Source: Bog-473 sp963744935 (GTDB lineage: Bacteria; Actinomycetota; Acidimicrobiia; Acidimicrobiales; RAAP-2). From it: a DNA stretch of 64,000 nt. Below the pieces are notes generated by a model. That model ran no database searches, was not told where the DNA came from, and worked only from the letters and a program-made list of their open reading frames with translations. Where the stretch lies: assembly GCA_963744935.1 (NCBI GenBank), contig CAVUVM010000004.1, positions 372,001 to 436,000 on the forward strand, read 5' to 3'. Within the stretch, counting starts at the first letter, position 1. The number at the start of each line of letters is the position of its first letter. The translations under genes and the position numbers were made by a program. Positions 25,236 through 33,177 of this stretch are shown here, piece after piece.

Positions 25236-26022
25236 ATGACGGACCATGTCGAAGACCATTGCGACGGAGGGGACGACCTGGCCGGACTCCGCCCGCGCCA
25301 GTTGCTGCGCCTGGCAGCCGCTGCCCCCGACTCCTACATACTCCTGCTCGTCCTGCTCGTTCTCGACTACGTATCGCTCACTGTGACGTGGTCGGGCCGC
25401 GTTGCGCTCATCGTCCGAGCTGCGCTCCTCTGCTTGACCGTGTTGCTCGCGTTTCACACATCACGCGTCCCGACGAGCGTCCAGCGCGGCAGTGCAGGCG
25501 GCCGTCGCCGTCGCGTTCCTCGTCGCCGTCGGGGCGTCCATCGGAGGTACCAACGAGGCCGACGGCATCGAGATCCTGTTGACCTCGGTCCTCGTACTGG
25601 CATGTCCGCTTGCCGTCGGCTGGCGAATCTTGCACCACCGCCACGTCACCCGCGAGACCATCGCGGGCGCGGTGTGCATCTACGTGCTCATCGGGCTGAT
25701 CTTCGCCAACTTCGACTACGGCATTCAACTCGTGTCGGGCACGTCGTTCTTCGCTCAGTCGGGCCATCACGGGCCACCGGACTTCGTCTACTTCAGCTAC
25801 ATCACCATGGCCACGGTCGGCTACGGCGATCTCACGCCCGCCCCCGGCCTGCCGCGGACGATGTCGGTGCTCGACGCGCTCATAGGCCAAGTGTTCCTCG
25901 TCGTCCTGCTCGCCCGCCTCGTGTCGCTCTACCGCCCCATCGGGTGGCGGACCGGGCTCGAGGAACGCCTGGGCAGCGAGGCGGCGGAGTCAGGCGCCGC
26001 GTCAGGCGTGGCGGAGAGCTGA
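25236..26022 (+). pseudogene. Two-TM potassium channel-like protein split by a frameshift
   Basis: The first part (from ATG 25236; SYILLLVLLVLDYVSLTV, VALIVRAALLCLTVLLAFHTSR) gives the first membrane helices. A one-base shift near 25470-25490 moves to the frame that continues QAAVAVAFLVAVGASIGG through ILLTSVLVLACPLAV, a helix AGAVCIYVLIGLIFANF, the pore motif ITMATVGYGDLTP and a last helix LIGQVFLVVLLARLVSLY. TVGYGD is the K+ selectivity filter. The shift may be real decay or an error; a GTG at 25492 could allow the pore half to be made alone. Confidence 0.7.
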
Positions 26023-26050
26023 CCTACCGGCGCCGAAGGAGCCGGAGGCC

Positions 26051-26890
26051 TCAGGCGGAGGCGTCCTTCTCGCGGGCCGCCTTCTCCATCATGCGCTGCC
26101 AGTCCGCGTCGACCAGAGGGCCTTCGGCACTGTGGGCACCGTGGGCGTTGCCGGTCACTATGTCGAGCATCCGCCGCGGCTCCACGTGGATGAAGATGCC
26201 CTCGGCCTCGGCGGTGAGCTCGCCCTCGTGGTAGAGGCCACCCCAGGAGAAGACCTTGCGTCCCTCGCTCCCGGTGTGGCGCGCCGCGATCTCGAGTGGT
26301 GCCAGCAGCGGCGTGGGGCGCCGGTAGCGGATCGTCAGCGTCCCGGTCATCGCGCCCAGGCCGACCAAGATATTGGAGAGACCGAGCAGCTCGTCGAAGA
26401 GCTCAGCGATCACGCCCCCGTGCACACACGTCGGCGGCCCCTCGTAGGGGTAGTCAAAGGTGACGCGCCCTCGGAGCTCACGTTGGCCGCCCTCGCCCTC
26501 GACCGCCCACACCTCGACGGGCGGCGCAATGGGGTTGGCGAAGCCGATCATCGGGCTGGTCGGGAAGTGGTCCTGGGGATGCAGCCCGGGAAATCCGTTG
26601 GGACCCGGCATGTTGCGACGCTGCTTGGACCGTACGGCGGCGGCCTCGAGGCTGTCCGCCACCCCTGCCAGGTGGTCCGCCGCCCCCCTGAGGTCGTCGT
26701 CCTCGAGTGGCTGGCCGATGGTCACGGCGCTGATGCGGCGCACGGCCGCGGCGACCCGGTTGATGGGCAGGTCGTTCGCCGCCGAGGTGGCCACGCCGTC
26801 GATGCCGGGGTAGCCCCCGCCCGGGCCCGGTTCGAGTCCCTCGCCTCCGCCGCCGGCACCGTCGCGACCGGTGCCGCTCTTGCGACTCAC
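26051..26890 (-). CDS. Hot-dog thioesterase-like protein (PaaI/4HBT type)
   Basis: A 279-residue protein. Residues 1 to about 120 are Gly-rich then helical and unassigned; the C-terminal hot-dog domain carries PTCVHGGVIAELFDELLG, the HGG...D/E motif of PaaI-type thioesterases, then GTLTIRYRRPTPLLAPLEI. It would release CoA from acyl intermediates. Its GTG start overlaps the enoyl-CoA hydratase stop by four bases, so it belongs to the fadA5-like/echA19-like operon under the KstR-like operator. The long N-terminal extension is unusual. Confidence 0.75.
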   Translation of the reverse strand: MSRKSGTGRDGAGGGGEGLEPGPGGGYPGIDGVATSAANDLPINRVAAAVRRISAVTIGQPLEDDDLRGAADHLAGVADSLEAAAVRSKQRRNMPGPNGFPGLHPQDHFPTSPMIGFANPIAPPVEVWAVEGEGGQRELRGRVTFDYPYEGPPTCVHGGVIAELFDELLGLSNILVGLGAMTGTLTIRYRRPTPLLAPLEIAARHTGSEGRKVFSWGGLYHEGELTAEAEGIFIHVEPRRMLDIVTGNAHGAHSAEGPLVDADWQRMMEKAAREKDASA

Positions 26891-27687
26891 GTGCGCGTGT
26901 AGTTGGGCGGGCGCTTCTCGGCGAAGGCCTTCTGACCCTCTGTCGCGTCATTCGAGGCGAACACCGGCCAGCCGATCTCGAGCTCGCGGGCCAGGCCGTC
27001 GACCTCGGACATGCCCTCGGTCTCGCGCACGCTGCGCAGGATCGCCTCCACCGCCAGCGGCCCGTTCGCCTCGATCACCGTGGCGATCTCGCGCGCCCGC
27101 TGCAGCGCCTGGCCGTCGGGCACCATGTGGCCGATGAGCCCGATGCGCAGCGCTTCGCCCGCCGGGACCTCACGCGCCGTCAACAAGAGCTCCATGGCCA
27201 GCGTGTAGGGGATCTGCCGGCGGAGCCGCACCGTGGAGCCCCCCAAGGGGAACAGGCCGCGCTTGGCTTCGAAGACACCGAAGACGGCGCTAGCCCCGGC
27301 GACACGGATGTGGGTCGCCTGCAGGATTTCGGTCCCGCCGGCCACGGCCCAGCCCTCGACGGCTGCGATCAAGGGCTTGCGCAGGTCGTAGTGGCGCAAC
27401 AGCGCCTTCCAGTGCAGGTCGGGGTCCTCGGCCATACGTGGCTGGTACTTCTCGGCGTCGCTGCCGCCCATGGCCTTGAGATCCATGCCGGCGCAAAAGG
27501 TCCCACCGGCCCCGGTCAGGATGGCGCAGCGGATGTCGTCGTTGGAGTTGATCTCCTCCCAGGCGTCCTTCATGCCCACCAACATCGGGAGGCTGAGCGC
27601 GTTCTTCGCCTCCGGACGGTTCATGGTGACGATGGCGGTCGCGCCATCGCGCTCGAACGTGAGGTGTTCAGTCGATATCGATGACAC
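26887..27687 (-). CDS. Enoyl-CoA hydratase, EchA19-like
   Basis: A 266-residue crotonase. NRPEAKNALSLPML, the oxyanion loop GAGGTFCAGMDLKAM, and AAVEGWAVAGGTEILQATHIRVAG with the second oxyanion Gly are present. The stretch FPLGGSTVRLRRQIPYTLAM and the ending FAEKRPPNYTRT strongly recall mycobacterial EchA19, a steroid side-chain enoyl-CoA hydratase. The first catalytic Glu position reads AKRGLFPLGG, so typical glutamates should be checked by alignment. GTG start with GGAGGGGACC before it. Second gene of the thiolase operon, 75 bases after the thiolase. Confidence 0.85.
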   Translation of the reverse strand: MSSISTEHLTFERDGATAIVTMNRPEAKNALSLPMLVGMKDAWEEINSNDDIRCAILTGAGGTFCAGMDLKAMGGSDAEKYQPRMAEDPDLHWKALLRHYDLRKPLIAAVEGWAVAGGTEILQATHIRVAGASAVFGVFEAKRGLFPLGGSTVRLRRQIPYTLAMELLLTAREVPAGEALRIGLIGHMVPDGQALQRAREIATVIEANGPLAVEAILRSVRETEGMSEVDGLARELEIGWPVFASNDATEGQKAFAEKRPPNYTRT

Positions 27688-27762
27688 GGTCCCCTCCGGA
27701 GGTAGGCGCCGATTGCCGATTTGCCGATTGCGATGTCAGTTGATGCGGAAGCGCCGAGCTCC

Positions 27763-28938
27763 TCAGAGCCGCTCGATGATGGTGCCGGTTGCCAACGCGC
27801 CACCACAGCACATCGAGACGAGCCCATAGGTACCGTCCGTCCGCTCGAGCTCGTGCAGGATCGTGGTGATGAGCCGGCTGCCAGTCGCTCCGACCGGGTG
27901 GCCCAACGCGATGGCACCGCCGTTCACGTTCAGCTTGTCCATGTCGGCCTCGTGCACCTTGGCCCAGCTGAGCACGATGGAGGCGAAGGCCTCGTTCACC
28001 TCGTAGAGGTCCATGTCCTTCATCGTCATGCCGGCCTTGGCCAGCACTTTGCTCGTGGCCGCGATCGGACCGTCGAGGTGGTAGTAGGGGTCGGACCCGG
28101 CCAGCACCTGGGCCACGATCCTGGCCCGCGGCTTGAAGCCCTCGGCCTTGGCCCGCTCCTCTGACATCCACAGCACGGCGGCCGCGCCATCGGAGATCTG
28201 CGACGACGTGCCCGCGGTGTGCATGCCATCGGGCAGGACGGGCTTGAGCTTGGCCAGCCCCTCGAGCGTCGTCTCGCGCGGGCCCTGGTCCTTGGTGACG
28301 ACCATCTTCTCGCCGCTGTGCTCGCCGCGCGGCCCTTCTTCGCCCACGATGGGCGCCTCGACGGCGAAGATCTCGCGGGCGAAGCGGTCCTCGGCTTGCG
28401 CCCGTGCGGCCTTCTCCTGTGACGCCAGTCCGAACGCGTCGACATCCTCACGCGTGATGCCGTGCTTCTTGGCGATGCGCTCGGCCGCCTCGAACTGGCT
28501 GGGCATGTCGTAGGGCAGGTCGGCCGGGAGGGCACGGCCCACTCCGGGCGCGGAGGCGTTGGCCCCGAGCGGGATGCGGCTCATGGTCTCGACACCACAG
28601 GCGATGGTGGTGTCCGCCGCGCCGGCGGAGATGAGGTTGGCCGCCATGTGGTTCGCCTGTTGCGACGAGCCGCACTGGCAGTCGATGGTCGTCGCCGCGA
28701 CGTCGTAGGGCAGCCCGGCCAACAGCCAGGACGTGCGTGTCACGTTGAAGCCCTGCTCGCCGGCCTGGGTCACGCACCCGCCGATGACCTGCTCGACCGA
28801 GGCGGGTTCGATGCCCGCCCGCTTGACGACCTCGACCTGCGCGGCCCCGAGAATGTCCGGCGCCCGGAGGCCCGAGAGCCAACCGTTGCGTTTCCCGATC
28901 GGGGTGCGAACCGCCTCGATGATCACCGGCTGTGCCAT
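27763..28938 (-). CDS. Thiolase, FadA5-like steroid 3-ketoacyl-CoA thiolase
   Basis: A 391-residue thiolase. IIEAVRTPIGKRNGWLSGL, VIGGCVTQ, the acyl-accepting cysteine in TIDCQCGSSQQANHMAANL, NGGAIALGHPVGATGSR with the catalytic histidine, and MCCGGALATG with the second cysteine are all present. The wording of these blocks, plus GSDPYYHLDGP, is very close to mycobacterial FadA5, which performs thiolysis in cholesterol side-chain degradation. TAGAAC-CT-GTTCTA lies 80 bases upstream of ATG 28938. GCAAGGAGGA provides the ribosome site. It leads an operon with the hydratase and thioesterase. Confidence 0.9.
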   Translation of the reverse strand: MAQPVIIEAVRTPIGKRNGWLSGLRAPDILGAAQVEVVKRAGIEPASVEQVIGGCVTQAGEQGFNVTRTSWLLAGLPYDVAATTIDCQCGSSQQANHMAANLISAGAADTTIACGVETMSRIPLGANASAPGVGRALPADLPYDMPSQFEAAERIAKKHGITREDVDAFGLASQEKAARAQAEDRFAREIFAVEAPIVGEEGPRGEHSGEKMVVTKDQGPRETTLEGLAKLKPVLPDGMHTAGTSSQISDGAAAVLWMSEERAKAEGFKPRARIVAQVLAGSDPYYHLDGPIAATSKVLAKAGMTMKDMDLYEVNEAFASIVLSWAKVHEADMDKLNVNGGAIALGHPVGATGSRLITTILHELERTDGTYGLVSMCCGGALATGTIIERL

Positions 28939-29017
28939 GGCGCACTTCCTCCTTGCTGGGGGCCCTCCCCCGGCTGCCCGCATCCGACCGGGCTGGCTGG
29001 ACTGCGTAGGCGATTTC

Positions 29018-29031
29018 TAGAACCTGTTCTA
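29018..29031. promoter_or_regulatory. KstR-like operator (TAGAAC-N2-GTTCTA), copy 2
   Basis: TAGAACCTGTTCTA has the same 6-bp arms as the site at 17062-17075 and fits the mycobacterial KstR core TnnAACnnGTTnnA. It lies in the 169-base gap between the stop of the acyl-CoA dehydrogenase gene (29108) and the thiolase start (28938), so it most likely governs the thiolase operon. Confidence 0.75.
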
Positions 29032-29107
29032 ACTTTAGCACCGGCCCACCGCAGTCTGCCTTGGCCTGATCGCCGGGCGCCAGACGCGCGTCCGCCAGAC
29101 CTGCACG

Positions 29108-30262
29108 TCACACGTGCTTCAGCAACTCCCGGGCGATGACGACCCTTTGGACCTGGTTGGTTCCCTCGTAGATCTGCGTCACCTTGGCGTCGCGCAGGTA
29201 GCGCTCGACCGGGAAGTCCTTGGTGTAGCCGTATCCTCCGAGAAGCTGCACGGCGTCGACCGTGATCGACATGGCGGCGTCAGAGGCGAATGCCTTGGCC
29301 ATCGCACCGAACTGGGTCAGCTCGCCCGCGGGGTCGTTGTCGACCATGGCGCAGGCCCGGTACACGAGCGCGCGGGCGGCCTCGTTGCGCATGGCCATGT
29401 CCGCCAGCATGAAACGCAGACCCTGCAAGTCGGCGATCGGGCCGCCGAAGGCCTGCCGCTGCTTCATATAGACGGCGGCGTAGTCGATCGCGCCTTGTGC
29501 GATGCCGACCGCTTGCGCGCCGATGGTGGGGCGGCTGCGGTCGAGCGTGTGCATGGCGATGGTGAAGCCCTGGCCCTCTTCACCAATGCGGTGTGTGGCT
29601 GGCACCCGCACCTCGTCGAGCACGACCTCGCCGGTCGGGCTGCCGCGCATGCCCAGCTTGTCCTCGTGCTTGGCGATGCGGATGCCCCATTCCTTCTCGA
29701 CCAGGAAGCAGCTGATACCGCGGCTGCGTCCGTCGGGGTCGGTCTTGGCAAAGACGATGTAGACGTCTGAGATACCGGCATTGGTGATCCAGTACTTGGA
29801 CCCGGTCAGGATGTAGTCGTCGCCGTCGCGCACCGCGCGCGAGCGCATGGACGCGACATCGCTGCCGGCATCAGCCTCGGAGAGGCAGTAGCTGGCCTGG
29901 ATCTCGCCGCTGGCCACGCGCGGCATGTACGCGTGCTTGAGCTCCTCGGAGCCCCAATTCATGACTGGGATCATCCCGAGCTTCGAGATGAGGATCGTCA
30001 GCGACGTCGATGCGCAGACCCGCGCCAACTCCTCGACCGCAATGGCCTGGGTGACGGTGTCGGCTCCTGCGCCGCCGTAGGCCTCTGGGATCCCGAGGGC
30101 GGGCAACTCCATCTCCTTGCAGGCCTCGAAGGACTGCCACGGGAACTCCGCGTTGCGATCGACCTCGGCGGCGTGGGGTGCCACCTTCTCGTCGCAGAAG
30201 GCACGCATGGTCTGGCGGAAGTCGCGCTGGACGTCGGTCAGGGCGAAGGTGGAGTCGCTCAT
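29108..30262 (-). CDS. Acyl-CoA dehydrogenase (FadE family)
   Basis: A 384-residue FAD enzyme of normal length. FAD/substrate motifs are YCLSEADAGSDVASM and KYWITNAGISDVYIV; the catalytic glutamate is in VTQIYEGTNQVQRVVIAR near the C-terminus; QLLGGYGYTKDFPVERYLRDAK is the signature. It resembles short/branched-chain dehydrogenases. It ends 77 bases before the KstR-like operator of the thiolase operon, so it has its own promoter. ATG 30262 chosen because residues upstream (MVALGSETT) are not family-like. Confidence 0.9.
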   Translation of the reverse strand: MSDSTFALTDVQRDFRQTMRAFCDEKVAPHAAEVDRNAEFPWQSFEACKEMELPALGIPEAYGGAGADTVTQAIAVEELARVCASTSLTILISKLGMIPVMNWGSEELKHAYMPRVASGEIQASYCLSEADAGSDVASMRSRAVRDGDDYILTGSKYWITNAGISDVYIVFAKTDPDGRSRGISCFLVEKEWGIRIAKHEDKLGMRGSPTGEVVLDEVRVPATHRIGEEGQGFTIAMHTLDRSRPTIGAQAVGIAQGAIDYAAVYMKQRQAFGGPIADLQGLRFMLADMAMRNEAARALVYRACAMVDNDPAGELTQFGAMAKAFASDAAMSITVDAVQLLGGYGYTKDFPVERYLRDAKVTQIYEGTNQVQRVVIARELLKHV

Positions 30263-30352
30263 GGTCTCATTCTCGCAGCCCCGCCGAACGGTCGTTTCAC
30301 TACCGAGCGCTACCAAGGATCAGTGGGCGACCGGGGTCAGCGGGCGACCGGG

Positions 30353-31219
30353 TCAGTTGGCGGCGAGATGGCGCAGCAGCAGCGAAGAGAGCTCGTTCGG
30401 CGCCGTCTCGGGGATCCAGTGCGAGACGTGCTCGAGGACCTCGAAGCTGTAGGGGCCCCGCACCCACTCGGCGGTGGCCTCGGCCGCGGTGCGCCCGAAG
30501 GCCTTGTCCCCGGTCGACCAGACGTAGAGCGTGGGCACCGCGACCGGCGGGAGATCTCGGAGGGCCACGCCGTCCATTGCCCGGTACCAGTTCAGGGCCG
30601 CAGACAGTGCGCCTGGCTCCGTGAGCACGGCGACGTACACACCGGCGTCGTCGTCGTCGAGACCGGTCTCGGCGAGCAACGTGGCAAGACCACCGCCTGC
30701 GCCGTCGGCGCCAAGGAGCAGCCGTTCGGGCTCCTCGGGCGTGCGGAAGGAATCGGTCGCCTCAGCGTGGGCGGCCTCGTCCGTGTCGCCACCCAGCAGG
30801 GCCCGCCGGAGAGCCAGGGGGTGCGGTGTCGAGAGCACCGTGAGGGAGCGCACGCGGCCCGGGTGCCGCGCCGCGGTGATCCAGCCGAGCATGCCGCCCC
30901 AGTCGTGGCCGACCAGGTCGAACGTCTCCATCTGCATGGAGTCGGCCAGTGCCATGACGTCGCCGAGGAGGTGCTCGGTGGCATAGTCGGCGACGTCGGG
31001 CGGCCTGGCGCCGCACGAGTACCCGCGCAGGTCCGGTGCGACGCCGCGATAGCCAGCCTGTCCGAGCGCCCACAGCTCGTCACGCCAGGCCCACGACGTC
31101 TGCGGGAAGCCGTGCAGGAGCAGGACCCGGCGACCCTCGTGCGGACCGCAGGCGCGCCCCGTGAACGTGAAGCCGCCCGCCTCGATCTCGAGGCGGTCGA
31201 TCGCCCCGATCGCGTCCAC
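30353..31219 (-). CDS. Alpha/beta hydrolase (epoxide hydrolase-like)
   Basis: A 288-residue alpha/beta hydrolase. HGFPQTSWAWRDEL is the oxyanion region, DLVGHDWGGMLGW the nucleophile elbow with an aspartate, and VLEHVSHWIPETAPNE contains the histidine; the acid is likely D in WSTGDKAFG. Aspartate nucleophiles mark epoxide hydrolases and dehalogenases. The unknown-function gene 31241-31741 precedes it by 21 bases on the same strand and is probably co-transcribed. Similar in type to 3597-4469 but not a close copy. Confidence 0.85.
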   Translation of the reverse strand: MDAIGAIDRLEIEAGGFTFTGRACGPHEGRRVLLLHGFPQTSWAWRDELWALGQAGYRGVAPDLRGYSCGARPPDVADYATEHLLGDVMALADSMQMETFDLVGHDWGGMLGWITAARHPGRVRSLTVLSTPHPLALRRALLGGDTDEAAHAEATDSFRTPEEPERLLLGADGAGGGLATLLAETGLDDDDAGVYVAVLTEPGALSAALNWYRAMDGVALRDLPPVAVPTLYVWSTGDKAFGRTAAEATAEWVRGPYSFEVLEHVSHWIPETAPNELSSLLLRHLAAN

Positions 31220-31240
31220 GACTCCCGAGTGCGCGCTCGC

Positions 31241-31741
31241 CTAGGCGGCGGCGGCACCACCCCGGCCCAATGCCTCGTCAGGGCTGAGGCTCAGGATCTC
31301 ATCGGGGATTGAGTCGACGAGCGCCCGCTGGGCCACGTAGTCGTGGGACACCGAGGAGAACAGCGCCCGACGGGCGGCCCGCAGGTCGGCCGGCGCGCCA
31401 ACGTCGAGAAAACGCCACAGGTTCAGTCCGAAGCGCACGTCGTAGATGCTCGGGGCACGTCCAAAGATGGCGGCGCGCTTGGAGCCGACGAGGGCGGTCC
31501 CGAGCAGGACGTCCTCCTCCGACTCGCCCTCCCCGAGCTGGAGCTCGTGCTCGAAGCGCTTGGCCAAGCGGAGCGCAAAGCCCGAATCGGTACCGGGTGT
31601 CCCGATGTCCCGCCCCCGGTTCACCGCGGGCAGGACGATCTCAGCGGGTCGCGACGTGGTCCACGCTCCTGGCACATCGAGGTGCAGGGCCGGCCGCACC
31701 TGGTCCGCCTCGGCGATCGGCACGAACGTGGGCTGCGTCAT
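31241..31741 (-). CDS. Conserved actinobacterial protein of unknown function
   Basis: A 166-residue soluble protein. Recognisable blocks are NRGRDIGTPGTDSGFALRLA, EEDVLLGTALVGSKRAAIFG and APSIYDVRFGLNLWRFL. These look like a conserved enzyme-sized domain seen in actinobacteria, but I cannot name a function. It is the first gene of a two-gene unit with the epoxide-hydrolase-like gene and is divergent from the GH76 gene. Confidence 0.6.
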   Translation of the reverse strand: MTQPTFVPIAEADQVRPALHLDVPGAWTTSRPAEIVLPAVNRGRDIGTPGTDSGFALRLAKRFEHELQLGEGESEEDVLLGTALVGSKRAAIFGRAPSIYDVRFGLNLWRFLDVGAPADLRAARRALFSSVSHDYVAQRALVDSIPDEILSLSPDEALGRGGAAAA

Positions 31742-31788
31742 GCGCGGGAGGTTAGCCCAGGGTCTGGGACAGGGGTGACTCGGAGGAG

Positions 31789-31833
31789 GTCCGCAACTCG
31801 GCTGTCCGCAACTCGGCTGTCCGTAACTCGCGA
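31789..31833 (+). repeat. Three tandem 15-nt repeats in a divergent promoter region
   Basis: GTCCGCAACTCGGCT occurs at 31789-31803 and 31804-31818, with a diverged third unit at 31819-31833 (GTCCGTAACTCGCGA). They lie in the 161-base gap between the unknown gene (start 31741, minus) and the GH76 gene (start 31903, plus), where a regulator array would be expected. Confidence 0.8.
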
Positions 31834-31902
31834 CTCAAAACGAAGTCTGAGTTTGGGGCGACGCTATTGTCAGATCGTCAACCCCTGCGCATCAGAGGTG
31901 CC

Positions 31903-33099
31903 ATGATCTTTTCCGCCCCGTCAGGCTCGTACGTTGTTCAGCGCAGCTGGCTTCTTCGGGTCGGCTACCTGACGGGCGCGTTGCTCGGGAGCGTTGCCGT
32001 GCTCGCTTCCTTCGCGCCGGCAAGTGCAGCTCAGATCTCACAATCCGCTGCCACCACGGACCAACAAGAGGCGGTCAGCACCTTCAAGGCACTGCAGCAG
32101 AATCTCTACCAGAGCAGTGCCGACCTCTACAGTGGGTCGCCAACGAACACGTGCGGCACGTACTCGTGTCTGTGGCCATTCACGAACGCGACCGCAGGGA
32201 CGGTCTTCCTCTACGGAACGCCCGATGGATCTCGCTACCTGAAGAAGGTGGCGGCGCGTCTTGTCGGCCTCGGCCACTACGCCGATTCGACGGAGATATC
32301 ACCGTCGGGAATGCCCCAACCTCCGGCCTACCAGTCGGCGGTCGCGCCGCCACTCGGTCCTGGCGGATCCACGTACTATGACGACAACGGCTGGGTCGGC
32401 CTCGACCTCATTCACGCCTATCACCTGACCTCGAACTCCACCGACCTCGCTTTGGCGCAGGACGAATTCAACTTCGCAATCTCTGGGTGGGACACGAGTA
32501 CGACCGACGGTTGTTCTGGGGGAGTCTTTTGGGAAGACGTTGCCGGCAGCCAGCGCAATGCAACGGCCAACGGTGCGAACGCTGAGCTCGGGCTTGAGCT
32601 CAGCCGATTGACCGGGAACGCGCCCGATCTCACATGGGCGACACGCATGTATCAATGGGTCGTCAGCTGCCTCGGAACGCCAAGCGGCCTCTACGACGAC
32701 CATGTCAACTCGAACGGCAGCGTCAACACGACGATCTGGAGCTACAACCAGGGCGTCATGGTGGGGGCCGGCGTGCTGCTGTACCACGCGACCGGGAATG
32801 TTGCCTACTTGAGCCAAGCCGAACAGACGGCCACGGCTGCGCTTACGTATTTCGGCACTGGATCCACGCTCATCAACCAAGGACCCGCGTTCAACTCCAT
32901 CTACTTCCGCAACCTATTCCTGCTCAACAAAATCGCACCCAATGCTGCCTACAGCGGTGACGCTCAGACCTTTGCGTCATACATGTGGACACAGCGTCAG
33001 GTGGGCACTGGGCTCATCGACCCCCAATACGGCGTGAATGGGACTGCCCCCATGATCGAGATCTACTCACTGCTAGCCGGCAGCCAACCCTCTCCTTGA
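31903..33099 (+). CDS. Secreted glycoside hydrolase family 76-like (alpha-1,6-mannanase type)
   Basis: A 398-residue secreted protein: signal peptide to about residue 43 (VAVLASFAPASAAQ), then an all-helical (alpha/alpha)6-type domain. YYDDNGWVGLDLIHAYHLT at 158-176 holds a paired Asp like the catalytic aspartates of GH76; VFWEDVAGSQRNATANGANAELGLEL, WSYNQGVMVGAGVLLY and QGPAFNSIYFRNL are further family-like blocks. GH76 enzymes cut alpha-1,6-mannan chains of fungal walls or of mycobacterial lipomannan. ATG 31903 follows AGAGGTGCC. The catalytic pair is assigned by eye only. Confidence 0.8.
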   Translation: MIFSAPSGSYVVQRSWLLRVGYLTGALLGSVAVLASFAPASAAQISQSAATTDQQEAVSTFKALQQNLYQSSADLYSGSPTNTCGTYSCLWPFTNATAGTVFLYGTPDGSRYLKKVAARLVGLGHYADSTEISPSGMPQPPAYQSAVAPPLGPGGSTYYDDNGWVGLDLIHAYHLTSNSTDLALAQDEFNFAISGWDTSTTDGCSGGVFWEDVAGSQRNATANGANAELGLELSRLTGNAPDLTWATRMYQWVVSCLGTPSGLYDDHVNSNGSVNTTIWSYNQGVMVGAGVLLYHATGNVAYLSQAEQTATAALTYFGTGSTLINQGPAFNSIYFRNLFLLNKIAPNAAYSGDAQTFASYMWTQRQVGTGLIDPQYGVNGTAPMIEIYSLLAGSQPSP

Positions 33100-33177
33100 C
33101 AAGGTAGGGCGCGGGTTCCCACGCGATCCGTATCCCAATGGTCTGAGGCGCCCACTGCATCTTGTGCTTGGCGGATT

